Positions 1 to 9,206 are shown, counted from the stretch's first letter. The stretch is 59,401 nucleotides of DNA from an uncultured Butyricicoccus sp. (GCA_900547195.1 URFQ01000005.1:1-59401), one strand, 5' to 3'. Program-made: numbers and translations. Notes: a model not told the origin generated them from the sequence alone.

Positions 1-228
1 GTAAATCATGCGGCACATCTCCGCACGGGTTACTGTATCGTTCGGGCGGAAAGAGCCATCAGTGTCACCGGTCATAATGTTCAGTGCGGCGAGGGTATCA
101 ACGGCTTCGGTCGCGACAATGTCGGCCTGATCCGTGTACGCCGCGCTGGCCATCATGGTGAACGCCATAGCGAACGCCATAACCAGCGCGAGAACCTTTT
201 TCAGATGCGCATGACTCACAAAAAACAT
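1..228 (-). CDS. SLH-domain surface protein, N-terminal fragment
   Basis: The first 76 codons of a secreted protein that runs off the left edge of the window. The start is the ATG at 228 (reverse). Residues 1-30 form a signal peptide: Lys-Lys near residue 10, a hydrophobic Leu/Val/Met/Ala core, and a likely cut after Ala-Ser-Ala-Ala. Residues 31-76 look like the start of an S-layer homology domain, with the DTLAALNIMTGDTDGSFRPNDTVTRAE pattern split around residues 44-70. SLH repeats bind secondary wall polymers outside the cell. It is divergent from the recombinase gene and has its own consensus promoter. The body and function of the protein cannot be seen. Confidence 0.82.
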   Translation of the reverse strand, partial: MFFVSHAHLKKVLALVMAFAMAFTMMASAAYTDQADIVATEAVDTLAALNIMTGDTDGSFRPNDTVTRAEMCRMIY

Positions 229-273
229 AAGTTAAAATCCCCTGTAATCATTAGAATGAAGTGTTTTACAAAC

Positions 274-300
274 AAATCCCGAGATGCAGGGTCGGGATTT
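274..300. other. Perfect 9-bp inverted repeat in the SLH leader
   Basis: AAATCCCGA at 274-282 pairs exactly with TCGGGATTT at 292-300 around a 9-base loop. It lies inside the untranslated leader of the minus-strand SLH gene (promoter 327-355, start 228). No run of T follows on the minus strand, so an operator or leader hairpin is more likely than a terminator. Confidence 0.5.
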
Positions 301-326
301 CTGGGGTTTCCGCATGGATGAGGAAT

Positions 327-355
327 ATAATAGCCGGACATCCCGGGATTGTCAA
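327..355 (-). promoter_or_regulatory. Sigma-A type promoter for the SLH gene
   Basis: Read on the minus strand, TTGACA (355-350), a 17-base spacer and TATTAT (332-327) form a near-consensus promoter about 100 bases before the SLH protein start at 228. Confidence 0.75.
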
Positions 356-451
356 GACCTTTCTTATGGCGTTTTGCCGAAACAAAAGCAAGAGCAAATT
401 TTGTCGAAATATGCGATGATAAAGCCACACCACAAAAGGAGAGATAAAAAA

Positions 452-1489
452 ATGAAACGACCGGAATATTTTGAAGAAAACGGATGCTTGCATGTGCAGT
501 TCAGAGGATCTACTTTGACAGAGGAAAAAAACGAAACCAATGAAAACATGCCGCTTACAGATTTTATGCAGCAGTGGCTGCACATGATGAAAAGCCAGGT
601 GCGAGCCAATACGCTGGATGGTTATTGGTATATGTTCCGCAAGCACATTGAGCCATACTATCGTGCGCGGCAGGTCACATTAAGCTCGGCAAAGCCGGCG
701 CATTTTCAGGAGTTTGTGAATCTGAAGTACGAAGAAGGCTACTCGCCAACATCCATTGTAAAATTCCACTCCATTGTCCATAAATGCCTGCGGTATGCAG
801 TCACCATGCAGCTGATTGAGCACAATCCGTCGGATCATGTCCTGCTGCCAAAGCGCACCAGATATATCGGGAAGGTGTATGATCAAAATCAGTTAAACCG
901 TTTTTTGCGGGAAGCCAAAAACTCGCCGGCAGAACCGGCATTTGTGCTTGCGGCTTCCTATGGCCTGCGCCGCAGTGAAGCGGCCGGCCTGCGCTGGAGT
1001 GCCGTGGATTTCAAAGCGCGTACCATTACGATCAATCATACTGCGATTTCCAACCACGGCCGTGTCCAGTACAGCGACCAGGTGAAAACCAAATCGAGTT
1101 ACCGGACATTGCCTTTGACGGCGGGTGTGCGGCAGTATTTAAGCGAACTGCGGCGCTATCAAAAACAGATGAAGCGCATTTACGGGAAGGAATATCATAG
1201 CAGCGACTATGTTTGCTGCCGGGATGACGGGACGCCGTTGCGGCCCGACTATATCAGCCAGGAGTTTGCAAAGGTCTGTGAGCGGGCAGGTTTGCCGCAC
1301 ATCCGTTTGCACGACCTGCGGCATTCGGCGGCAACCCTGCTGCTCAAAGAAGGTTTTTCACTGCGGCAGATTCAGGAATGGCTGGGCCATGCGGATATTA
1401 CCACTACAGCAAATATTTATGCGCATGTGCAGTATAGTGATAAGATAAATATGGCGCGGCGGATGGGCGGGCTGTTGGAGATCAACTAA
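452..1489 (+). CDS. Tyrosine-type site-specific recombinase (integrase)
   Basis: 345 residues starting at ATG 452, which has AAAGGAG at 435-441; the longer upstream reading lacks such a site. The N-terminal part holds a phage-integrase SAM-like core-binding domain (around residues 35-130, starting PLTDFMQQWLHMM). The C-terminal catalytic domain shows the family residues in order: Arg in YGLRRSEAAGL, Lys in TKSSYRT, HDLRHSA, LGHAD, and the Tyr nucleophile in NIYAHV. It is therefore expected to be an active DNA strand-exchange enzyme. No excisionase, att repeat or other mobile genes are adjacent, so it may be an orphan or the remnant of an element extending left. Its codon use is more AT-rich than that of later genes. 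Confidence 0.9.
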   Translation: MKRPEYFEENGCLHVQFRGSTLTEEKNETNENMPLTDFMQQWLHMMKSQVRANTLDGYWYMFRKHIEPYYRARQVTLSSAKPAHFQEFVNLKYEEGYSPTSIVKFHSIVHKCLRYAVTMQLIEHNPSDHVLLPKRTRYIGKVYDQNQLNRFLREAKNSPAEPAFVLAASYGLRRSEAAGLRWSAVDFKARTITINHTAISNHGRVQYSDQVKTKSSYRTLPLTAGVRQYLSELRRYQKQMKRIYGKEYHSSDYVCCRDDGTPLRPDYISQEFAKVCERAGLPHIRLHDLRHSAATLLLKEGFSLRQIQEWLGHADITTTANIYAHVQYSDKINMARRMGGLLEIN

Positions 1490-1582
1490 GGGCCAAACCG
1501 CAGAAAGGGGGGATAAAAAACTTTTTTCTACATGGCGAACATAAGAAATTAATAAAAAAACGCTCAATTTCCTAAAGAACCA

Positions 1583-1611
1583 TTGATTTACAGCGTTGCT
1601 GGGTGTATAAT
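1583..1611 (+). promoter_or_regulatory. Promoter for the GH20 gene
   Basis: TTGATT (1583-1588), a 17-base spacer and TATAAT (1606-1611) lie in the 286-base gap between the integrase and the GH20 gene. The predicted leader of about 155 bases is GC-rich around 1680-1735 and may fold, but I recognise no riboswitch class in it. Confidence 0.7.
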
Positions 1612-1775
1612 TCACTATATAAAATCGTATATCATGGGCAGAAAAAACGATTGCGAAAAAGGGGAAGCAATGTCGGGAATCAAAGCCTGCCGCGCGGCCT
1701 GCCGGCAGGAGGGATTCTTCCGCCGGAGGGGGTACGGATATTGCTGACCCTAAAAAGGGAAAAAGAAAGGATGAT

Positions 1776-4700
1776 ATGTTTATGAGGATTCAAAAATCCC
1801 GCAGATGGCTTGCTACATTGCTGGCTATTCTGATGCTCCTAACCATGGTTCCTACCATGGCATTTGCGGCGGGGAGCACGGCAGAGGACGGGTTTTATAA
1901 AATCGTCCACCTGGACTGCGGCCGGAAGTATTTCAGCGTAAGCAGCATTGAATCAATCATCGACACCATGTCGGAGGCTGGATATACCCATTTGCAGCTT
2001 GCAGTCGGCAATGACGGCCTGCGGCTTCTTTTGGACGACATGGCTGTCACGGCAAACGATACGACCTACAGCAGCGACCAGGTAACCGCCGGGATTCAGG
2101 CGGGCAACAAGGCGTACTATGACGACGGCAAGAATGAACTTACCCAGGATGAAATGGATACCATCATTTCCTATGCAAAGGGGAAAGGGATTGAAATCAT
2201 CCCCCTGATCAATACGCCGGGGCACATGGATGCGATCCTGGACTGCATGGAGGCAGTCGGCATTCAAAATGCGGCTTACAATTCCTCCGCGCGTACAGTG
2301 GACGTGACCAACCGCGAGGCGGTTGCCTTTACGCAGGCTCTGGTAGGAAAGTATATCGACTACTTTGCGGGCAAGGGCTGCACCATCTTCAACATGGGCG
2401 CGGACGAGTATGCAAACGACAGATATACTTCCGGCGGCATGGGCTTTGGCAATCTTCAGTCGACTGGAAAATATGGCTCTTTTGTAGACTATGTCAACGG
2501 TATGGCAGGCTTGATCAAAGAGGCCGGCATGTCCCCGATGGCGTTTAACGACGGCATTTATTTTAACAACGACGCCTCTTCCGGCACATTTGACACAGAC
2601 ATTATCATCTCTTACTGGTCGAATGGCTGGACTGGCTACTGCCCGGCTTCGGCGGAGTTTCTGGCGGGTAAGGGCTTCCCGATGGTCAACACCCATGGCG
2701 ACTATTACTGGGTGCTTGGCAAGAGCGACTGGCAGTGCAGCGCGGAAAAGGCTGCCGGTTTTGACTACAAAACCTTCCAGGGCGGTACCATCGACAATCC
2801 GGTAGGCGCGACGTTCTGCATTTGGTGTGATTATCCGGGAGCGGGTACGGAAGAGAGCGTTGTAAGCGCAATTGCGGATGTCATTAAGGCGTTCGGCGGG
2901 GCGCTGCCCGGCGGCGGTTCGAAGGAGCCGCAGGCGATCCCGGGTGCGCCGTCTGCTTTAAAGGTTGGAGAGAGTGTGGCCCTGACCGTCCCGGAAAGCG
3001 CCGAGTGGACGACTTCGGATGAGAGCGTCATTTCCCTGGCTTCCACTGCGCGGGCACTGACCGGTACGAGCGTGACCGCGACAGCGGTTGGCGCGGGCAC
3101 GGCGACCGTCACCGCCACGACCAACAGCACGGTCTATACGTCGAACATCACGGTAACGGATGACGGCGGTGATACGGAAGTTACGAAAAATGAAACGATT
3201 ACTGTGGCTGTTGGACAAACTGCAACCGCGACGATTGATGGCTTCAACTATGCAAACGAGCAGCAGGCCGAAGACACCTCGATTGCAACCGTACAGGTAA
3301 CGGGCAAAGACGCGGAACAGGCCACTGTGAAGTATAACAGAGCTTCAGTTACTTGTAATACCCTGATTAGTTCGAACTCTTCCTCCTGGAAAGAGACCGG
3401 CTATTACTATCTAAAGGATGGGGAATACTATCCGCTGTTTGCGAAGAGGAGCAGTTCAGGTAACTGGATTAAGACTTATACCTATACATGGGGATATTCC
3501 AAAACAAACTCTTCCAATGATGTAACGCAGATTGGGACGCAAACGGCGTACAGAACTAGCGAAACACCCGATATCGATGTTTATTCCAAAACTGGAACGG
3601 ACGCGGTTCCGGCTTCCACCACCATCACGTTCACAGGTGTGGCCGTCGGCACAACCTACGTCACCATCGGCGACACCCGATATACCATCGTCGTACAGGA
3701 CAAGGCTCCGGATGGCGCAATGACCGGCAGTACCTTAAGCATCGAGTACTGGATTACAAACAATCACGTATATACCGCCCAGAGTACAAGCTCGGCTTCC
3801 TCGGTTACCGTGAACGCCTCCAACGCAGCCAGCGAAGACGGGGTCGCGGTGACGGCGCTGGTTCCCGAAACCGCTTATTCCAACTACGATGGCTGGCTGG
3901 AAATGCATTACTGGCAGGCCATGCGTCTTGATTCGAATCATAAACAGACCGGCGATGGCGGCGTCGACAGGACCGCAGACGGCACTGGATTCACCCATGT
4001 GCGCTACCATGGCGGCGCTTGGCAGTACAAGACTGCGGATGGCGCCTGGCATTATTTCCTGTCCGGCGATCAGGCGGTAGCTTATTACATGCGTCATACC
4101 GAAATCACTAAGGAAATCACCACTGGCATGAAGGACTGGGGGTATAATACAAGTAGTACCACGCCGGATACCAGCAGCGGAAACGGGCAGGTTGCCCTGA
4201 CGGTTGCAGTGGTCTACCCGGACGGTACGGTTTCCCCGGCAGAAGGCAGCATGTATGCCAATTCGACGACCATCTTCAACTATTGGCGCGGCCGTGATAT
4301 CGGCATCGTTGCCCCGCTGAACAACAGTGACTACACGGTTTCCAAGATTACGGTTACCGACGGTACGCGCGCTTCCAATACGGGCAGCAATGTCTGGTAT
4401 ACAAACGACACGATCAATTGGGACAAAAAGGCCAATGAAGCAGGCTCCCAGTGGTACAATGAAACCGAGGTCTGGAATGAAGCCATGGGCACCGAGCCGG
4501 TTGTCAACGGCAAGGCTTCAAATATTACATGGCCTGCGAAGAACACCGCCAAGCTGGTGCTGATTTATCTGGAGACCGTGCACCATGACACGAACCTGGC
4601 GGTTCGGTACGTGGACGACAGCGCCGGCAGCGCGGAAATCTACAACAGCGAAATTGTTGTCCGCTATGATACCGGGGAGGATCCGGTTACGTTCCTGAAC

Positions 4701-6662
4701 GGCCTGAAACAGGCCTCGCCCGTCCAGGTTGGTGCGATTACGCTGGACGATGATGCGTATATTACCAACAGCTCTGGCGTAAACCAGACGTTCAATAAAG
4801 ATATCACGATTATTAACGGCGTGGCCGCGCAATACAAGAGCGGCCTGTATCAGTATGTTTCTGCGGACATTTCGGGCGATGGCAAGACCTTAACCCTGCA
4901 TTACAACATTAACTCGAGCAAACTGGAGAAATCCTATGTGCTGGACTTCGGCCTGCCGGTAGAAATCCCGCTGGGCGATCTGGTAGACAATGCGGATGAC
5001 GTCACCAATGTTACCGTCTCGAATACGGAAACGGCAAACGTTACGTATAATCGTGCGGACAAAAAAATTACATATACGCCGCAGAAGGTCATGACCGGCA
5101 CGGATATTGTCCGCGTTCAGTTGGCATACGGCAGTACGGCACAGACCGTAAACGTCGGCTTTATCCCGGCCTCCAACGTCCTGTATGAAGATGGGTTCTT
5201 CGAGGAGGGCAACCCCAACGGCCAAAAGGGTACCGCTGCGCAGTCCGCGGCGAACGAACGCTATGGCTATGATGTGGCTTACAATGCCGTAAGCGGTCAA
5301 AGCGGCACGGTTTGGAACTCCGGCGATTTGACCGGCGCGAACAAGTCCAGCGGCAAGGTAAAGTTCTCCTTCCATGGCTCGGGCCTTGATTTGATTGGCG
5401 ACTGCGGCACAGATACCGGTATGGTCTACGTGGCCGTCAAGGGTGCAACAAATAAGGCATATATCATTGATACCTATTATTCTGCTGGCACGCTGCATCA
5501 GGTTCCGCTGCTGCACACCACGGAATTGACCAATGGCGATTATGCTGTAACGGCGTGGGGCGGTTATGTCTCCAGCACCGGCGGCAGCGCGAAGGCGCGC
5601 ACCGCAACCTATGCGGTAAGCAGTGCTTCCGCCTACTCGGCCGACGAGGCGTTTGAGCAGTTTGCAGCGCAGGGCTTTGACCTCTATGAAATGGATGACG
5701 TAGAAATGATCTATTTCGATGAGAACAGTCCGCTCGTGCAGATGGATCACGCTTCGATGGCAGCCTATTATGCCGCGGCTCCGGCCAACGATACCGCGGC
5801 TGCGAATACAGTTGTACGTGCAGACACGCAATATGTAGCGCTCGATGCGTTCCGCGTATACCGTTCGACCATGAATGACGCTTACGCGGAAGGAGAAAAG
5901 GGCGCTTCCTACGTCAATGTCCTGGAGGCAGTCGCGGGGGATGCGTCTGGCGATACGGACGGCAAATTCATTGCTTATGTGGACAATAATGGCGCAGGCG
6001 AGTATACCGCGCAGACATATGAAGCCGCAGGCGGCCCGCAGAATGAAATTTATCTTGGAGAGAATCAGGCGGTTGCGTTCAAAATTGAAGGCGCGGCTTC
6101 GGCGCAGATCAGTGCGCGCGCTGTAACCGGCCCGGCAACGATGGCCGATGCCGGGAACAACGGAAACAATGTTACACTGAGCGCCAATACCGAGATGTAT
6201 TATCCGGTAGCGGTTCAAAATGGCTATATTGTGGTGCAGAATACTTCTGAAAACCTGCTGGCGCTGGGCAATCTGAAGCTTCCGGCGAGTGTATCCGTTG
6301 CCGCGCTGTCCGACGGCGATCTTCCGGCCGTTTACAGCATGCTGCGCGCGGCGTCGGTTGACCCGGAGCCGGAACCCGAAGTATTTACCCCGGATATGTT
6401 TGACGTCAAGGTGAACAGCACGAAGGTGATCCGCAACAAGATTGTGACCCTGACGGTGACGGCTTCCACCGACGTCGAATACCTGATGGTCAACGGGAAG
6501 AAGGTCAAGCCTTCCAATACCCTGCTGGTTAAGTGGGGCCTGAGCAAAAACTATGTCTTCGTAGTCAGAGATATTGTGAAAAAGACTGCCGGGCAGGATT
6601 ACACCATCCAGGCATATGACGCCGATGGCCTTGCCAGCGCGGTTTACACCGCCAAGGGCTGA
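1776..6662 (+). CDS. Giant secreted GH20-family glycosidase with Ig-like repeats
   Basis: 1628 residues. A signal peptide spans about residues 1-32 (RRWLATLLAILMLL, cut near AFA-AG). Residues ~40-370 form a GH20 (beta-hexosaminidase/lacto-N-biosidase type) TIM barrel. The hallmark catalytic Asp-Glu pair is D210-E211 in NMGADEY, with upstream NTPGHMDA and a downstream Trp-rich barrel end. A Big_2-like Ig domain follows (~385-460), then a long beta-rich region with further adhesin-like modules. No LPXTG or SLH anchor is seen at the C-terminus. By family it removes terminal GlcNAc/GalNAc-type sugars from glycans outside the cell; the exact substrate is unknown. Starts at 1776 or 1782 are both possible, and AAAGG at 1766-1770 favours 1776. 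It probably shares a transcript with the small Cys-rich gene 20 bases downstream. Confidence 0.85.
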   Translation: MFMRIQKSRRWLATLLAILMLLTMVPTMAFAAGSTAEDGFYKIVHLDCGRKYFSVSSIESIIDTMSEAGYTHLQLAVGNDGLRLLLDDMAVTANDTTYSSDQVTAGIQAGNKAYYDDGKNELTQDEMDTIISYAKGKGIEIIPLINTPGHMDAILDCMEAVGIQNAAYNSSARTVDVTNREAVAFTQALVGKYIDYFAGKGCTIFNMGADEYANDRYTSGGMGFGNLQSTGKYGSFVDYVNGMAGLIKEAGMSPMAFNDGIYFNNDASSGTFDTDIIISYWSNGWTGYCPASAEFLAGKGFPMVNTHGDYYWVLGKSDWQCSAEKAAGFDYKTFQGGTIDNPVGATFCIWCDYPGAGTEESVVSAIADVIKAFGGALPGGGSKEPQAIPGAPSALKVGESVALTVPESAEWTTSDESVISLASTARALTGTSVTATAVGAGTATVTATTNSTVYTSNITVTDDGGDTEVTKNETITVAVGQTATATIDGFNYANEQQAEDTSIATVQVTGKDAEQATVKYNRASVTCNTLISSNSSSWKETGYYYLKDGEYYPLFAKRSSSGNWIKTYTYTWGYSKTNSSNDVTQIGTQTAYRTSETPDIDVYSKTGTDAVPASTTITFTGVAVGTTYVTIGDTRYTIVVQDKAPDGAMTGSTLSIEYWITNNHVYTAQSTSSASSVTVNASNAASEDGVAVTALVPETAYSNYDGWLEMHYWQAMRLDSNHKQTGDGGVDRTADGTGFTHVRYHGGAWQYKTADGAWHYFLSGDQAVAYYMRHTEITKEITTGMKDWGYNTSSTTPDTSSGNGQVALTVAVVYPDGTVSPAEGSMYANSTTIFNYWRGRDIGIVAPLNNSDYTVSKITVTDGTRASNTGSNVWYTNDTINWDKKANEAGSQWYNETEVWNEAMGTEPVVNGKASNITWPAKNTAKLVLIYLETVHHDTNLAVRYVDDSAGSAEIYNSEIVVRYDTGEDPVTFLNGLKQASPVQVGAITLDDDAYITNSSGVNQTFNKDITIINGVAAQYKSGLYQYVSADISGDGKTLTLHYNINSSKLEKSYVLDFGLPVEIPLGDLVDNADDVTNVTVSNTETANVTYNRADKKITYTPQKVMTGTDIVRVQLAYGSTAQTVNVGFIPASNVLYEDGFFEEGNPNGQKGTAAQSAANERYGYDVAYNAVSGQSGTVWNSGDLTGANKSSGKVKFSFHGSGLDLIGDCGTDTGMVYVAVKGATNKAYIIDTYYSAGTLHQVPLLHTTELTNGDYAVTAWGGYVSSTGGSAKARTATYAVSSASAYSADEAFEQFAAQGFDLYEMDDVEMIYFDENSPLVQMDHASMAAYYAAAPANDTAAANTVVRADTQYVALDAFRVYRSTMNDAYAEGEKGASYVNVLEAVAGDASGDTDGKFIAYVDNNGAGEYTAQTYEAAGGPQNEIYLGENQAVAFKIEGAASAQISARAVTGPATMADAGNNGNNVTLSANTEMYYPVAVQNGYIVVQNTSENLLALGNLKLPASVSVAALSDGDLPAVYSMLRAASVDPEPEPEVFTPDMFDVKVNSTKVIRNKIVTLTVTASTDVEYLMVNGKKVKPSNTLLVKWGLSKNYVFVVRDIVKKTAGQDYTIQAYDADGLASAVYTAKG

Positions 6663-6682
6663 GCGGGAAGGGAGTGAAAAAA

Positions 6683-6928
6683 GTGAAGACTTATGAAAAA
6701 CCCCGGCTCACAGCGATTTCGCTCTCTGGAAACGGCGCGTTGTGCCAAGCTTGCGCGATTGACGTCGTGGGGGACAATGCGGATCAGAACGTACTGGATT
6801 TGCTGCTGATGTTTGATCCTGAGATCAGCAACCTGTTCGAAAGCACAGACAGCTGCGCCACCGAGTGCGGGGTGGAGGGCTATTGCAAATTCGGCCCGAC
6901 CGCCGACATGACGGTTTTCAATTCCTGA
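6683..6928 (+). CDS. Cys-rich small protein, probable RiPP precursor peptide
   Basis: 81 residues from GTG 6683, chosen because AAGGGAG at 6668-6674 lies 8 bases upstream; the in-frame GTG at 6674 sits on top of that site. The N-terminus MKTYEKPRL carries the Y-x-x-P-x-L pattern used by RRE/PqqD-guided leader peptides. The rest holds five Cys in two groups (LCQAC near residues 21-24; SCATECGVEGYC in the last third), with Asp/Glu-rich sequence between. There is no signal peptide. It is followed by a strong terminator, then kinase, radical SAM, exporter, peptidase and PqqD genes, the typical surroundings of a modified-peptide precursor. Role inferred; no known RiPP family is recognised with certainty. 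Confidence 0.68.
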   Translation: MKTYEKPRLTAISLSGNGALCQACAIDVVGDNADQNVLDLLLMFDPEISNLFESTDSCATECGVEGYCKFGPTADMTVFNS

Positions 6929-6948
6929 CCGGCTGCATCATGGCAACC

Positions 6949-6984
6949 AAGCGCCTATGCCCCTTTGGGCGTAGGCGCTTTTTT
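6949..6984 (+). terminator. Intrinsic terminator/attenuator after the precursor gene
   Basis: A 14-bp stem (6949-6962 with 6967-6980, one G-U pair) closes a CTTT loop and runs into T6. It lies between the peptide gene and the kinase gene. Partial termination here would give more precursor than enzyme mRNA, as is common in peptide-modification operons. Confidence 0.85.
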
Positions 6985-7000
6985 CAGAAAGGAGTCTCCC

Positions 7001-7897
7001 ATGCCCGGCTATGATTACAACCTCAGCGGGGTGCGCCTGCATCTGGACAGCGTCCGCCCCATGCAGGCCGACGCATTTTCCGAACATTTTCGAAGTTTTT
7101 CAGGCGGCAATGCGGATATCCGGTTTCGGATACGGGCCGCGGATGAAATCGCATTCCCGGCGGGCGTATTCCGCGGGGCAAATGCCGGGCGCGCCGCCTG
7201 GCAGGACGGCGGCTGGGTTTCCCGCTGCTGCCGCGCCCGTGCGGATGCGCCGCTGTATTTTTGCGCCCGCTACCATCTCGGCCAGCCACAGGAGGTCCAC
7301 TGCACGGTCCGCGCCGCCGATTGGGATTGGGCCACCCGGTCGCAGCACCTCTGGCCGGGCCTGATGGTGAATAGCCTGCTCCTGCATTTCCAGACGCTGC
7401 TGTTCCATGCGTCCTATATTTTTCATGCGGGGCGCGGCCTGCTGTTCACCGCCCCCAGCGGCACCGGGAAATCCACACAGGCCGGGCTGTGGCGTGCGCA
7501 CCGCGGCGCGCAGGTGCTGAACGGCGACAAGGCCGCCGTCCGGCTGGAGCCGGCGCCCATGGCGCATGGCGTGCCGTTCGCGGGTACGAGCGGGATCTGC
7601 CGCAATGTTTCCGTGCCGCTTACTGCGGTTGTCGTGCTCAGCCAGGCTCCCGGGAACACGGTCCGGCGGCTATCTCCCAGCGAGGCAGTCGCGGCGCTTT
7701 GCCCTAATGTGTTCATCGACAGCCTGATCCCCGAAGAATGGCAGCTTGCGCTGCATCTGCTGCTCGACCTGGCCGCACAGACGCCGGTTTATGCGCTTGC
7801 CTGCACGCCGGATGTGCGTGCGGTACAGGCGCTGGAAGATGCGCTTGCACAGACAGGAAAAGGAGGAAGCCATGCCGGTTCCGTATCAAATTTATAG
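7001..7897 (+). CDS. HPr-kinase-like P-loop protein
   Basis: 298 residues from ATG 7001, with AAAGGAG at 6988-6994. The C-terminal half resembles the HPr kinase/PEP-carboxykinase fold: Walker A APSGTGKST at residues 151-159, preceded by the hydrophobic FHAGRGLLF strand, and a LNGDK Walker-B-like segment ~22 residues on. It lacks the N-terminal domain of true HprK and its flanking context. Stand-alone HprK-like proteins accompany PqqD proteins in RiPP and exopolysaccharide-linked loci; the one in paeninodin biosynthesis phosphorylates the peptide. Here it may phosphorylate the precursor or a carrier, which is inference. Its end overlaps the radical SAM gene by 26 bases, implying translational coupling. 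Confidence 0.8.
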   Translation: MPGYDYNLSGVRLHLDSVRPMQADAFSEHFRSFSGGNADIRFRIRAADEIAFPAGVFRGANAGRAAWQDGGWVSRCCRARADAPLYFCARYHLGQPQEVHCTVRAADWDWATRSQHLWPGLMVNSLLLHFQTLLFHASYIFHAGRGLLFTAPSGTGKSTQAGLWRAHRGAQVLNGDKAAVRLEPAPMAHGVPFAGTSGICRNVSVPLTAVVVLSQAPGNTVRRLSPSEAVAALCPNVFIDSLIPEEWQLALHLLLDLAAQTPVYALACTPDVRAVQALEDALAQTGKGGSHAGSVSNL

Positions 7898-8996
7898 CAA
7901 TTTCCTGTTTGCAAAGGCGGGCGGACAGGGCGTCCCGCTGTCCGGCACGTTTGAGCTGACCGCGCGCTGCAATCTGGACTGCCGGATGTGTTATATCCAC
8001 AAGCGCGCGAACGACGCCGCGGCGCTGCGGCGGGAGCGTTCGGCGGACGAGTGGCTGGCGCTGGCACGGGACTGCCAGAAAGCGGGGACGCTGCTGCTCC
8101 TGCTGACCGGCGGAGAACCGTTCCTGCGGCCGGATTTCCGGGAAATCTACACCGGATGCCGCCGCCTGGGGCTGATGGTCAGCATCAACACCAACGGCAC
8201 CCTGCTTGGGGATGAAATGATTGCATTCCTGGCGGCCGACCCGCCCGCGCGCGTCAATGTTACGCTCTATGGCGCGTCGCCCGAGACCTACGGCGCGCTG
8301 TGCGGCGATCGGTCGGCGTATGACCGTGCGGTGCATGCAATCCTTGCGCTCCAGCGCGCGGGCGTGGCCGTCAAGCTCAATTTCAGCATCACTGCCTATA
8401 ATGCGGCCGATGCAGACGCGGTGTATGCCTTCGCGCGGGAACATGGCCTGCCCTTGCAGGCGGCAACCTATATGTTCCCACCCGTGCGCGCATGCGAAAA
8501 TGGCCCATGCGCCGCCGAGCGCATGACTCCGGGGCAGGCGGCTGCCGCGCAGGTCGCCTATGACCGTTCCCGGTTTGCGCCGGACGTCTTGCGCGGGCGT
8601 TGGGAAAAGCAGCTTGCCGGGACAGACCTGCCCGATCCGGACAAAGAATGCCAGGGGCTGCCAGCCGAACGCATCCGCTGCCGCGCGGGCAGCAGCACAT
8701 TCTGGGTGACCTGGGATGGTCAGATGCGCCCCTGCGGGATGATGACCACGCCCTCGGCCGCGATCGACACGCTCGGTTTTGACGGTGCGTGGCAGGCGAT
8801 CCGCGCGGCGCGGAAGCAGATTTTTGTGCCGCCGCAGTGCAGCGTCTGCGAAATCCGGCATGCTTGCGACCAGTGCGCGGCGCTTTGTTTTGCGGAAACC
8901 GGTTCGTTCACCGGTGTGCCGGCCTATATGTGTGAGAAAACCCGCGCCTATTTGGAGGCCATCCGGAAAGAACTGAAAGACGGACAGGCTTTTTAA
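7872..8996 (+). CDS. Radical SAM/SPASM peptide-modifying enzyme
   Basis: 374 residues from ATG 7872, preceded by AGGAGG. The radical SAM cluster motif CNLDCRMC places C33, C37 and C40 as the [4Fe-4S]-SAM ligands, and TGGEPFLRPDF follows as the usual SAM-contact motif. The C-terminal third has a SPASM-type Cys array (CRAGSS..., RPCGMM, CSVC...HACDQCAALC), giving auxiliary Fe-S clusters as in PqqE, sactipeptide and ranthipeptide synthases. It likely installs a carbon-centred crosslink on the Cys-rich peptide encoded upstream. The substrate is inferred from position. It has no N-terminal RRE of its own, which fits the separate PqqD protein at 12587. Confidence 0.9.
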   Translation: MPVPYQIYSNFLFAKAGGQGVPLSGTFELTARCNLDCRMCYIHKRANDAAALRRERSADEWLALARDCQKAGTLLLLLTGGEPFLRPDFREIYTGCRRLGLMVSINTNGTLLGDEMIAFLAADPPARVNVTLYGASPETYGALCGDRSAYDRAVHAILALQRAGVAVKLNFSITAYNAADADAVYAFAREHGLPLQAATYMFPPVRACENGPCAAERMTPGQAAAAQVAYDRSRFAPDVLRGRWEKQLAGTDLPDPDKECQGLPAERIRCRAGSSTFWVTWDGQMRPCGMMTTPSAAIDTLGFDGAWQAIRAARKQIFVPPQCSVCEIRHACDQCAALCFAETGSFTGVPAYMCEKTRAYLEAIRKELKDGQAF

Positions 8997-9002
8997 AGCC
9001 CT

Positions 9003-9044
9003 GCGGAGCGCAGCCGGACAAAACCGGCGGCGCTCTGCTTTTTT
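9003..9044 (+). terminator. Intrinsic terminator after the radical SAM gene
   Basis: A 15-base arm at 9003-9017 pairs with 9024-9038 (one G-U, one mismatch) around ACAAAA and is followed by T6. It ends the first half of the peptide locus, and a new promoter follows. Confidence 0.8.
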
Positions 9045-9116
9045 GCAGCGGGGCAAACTGCTGTGGTTTGGATGCGAGACGGGCGCAAATTTTGGCGCGC
9101 AAAAAAGCTGCTTAAT

Positions 9117-9146
9117 TTGACAAAATCAGGCTTTCTGTGCTACTAT
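9117..9146 (+). promoter_or_regulatory. Promoter for the nucleotidyltransferase-to-CapD operon
   Basis: TTGACA at 9117-9122, an 18-base spacer and TACTAT at 9141-9146 (TATGAT three bases later is an alternative -10) lie ahead of the gene starting at 9207. From here eight tightly packed or overlapping genes run, followed by capD after a 23-base gap, so this may drive about 10 kb. Confidence 0.6.
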
Positions 9147-9206
9147 GATAGAGAATAAAGTGTAATATACCGCGCCGGGAAATCCCGGCTGGGATTTGAG
9201 GGAAAT

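Noticed and set aside
1612..1775. Possible riboswitch in the GH20 leader
   Set aside because: GC-rich and foldable, but no c-di-GMP, cobalamin or other class core motif could be matched.
1603..1785. Short open frame before the GH20 gene
   Set aside because: Basic, low-complexity product without a ribosome site; it lies in the untranslated leader and overlaps the GH20 start.
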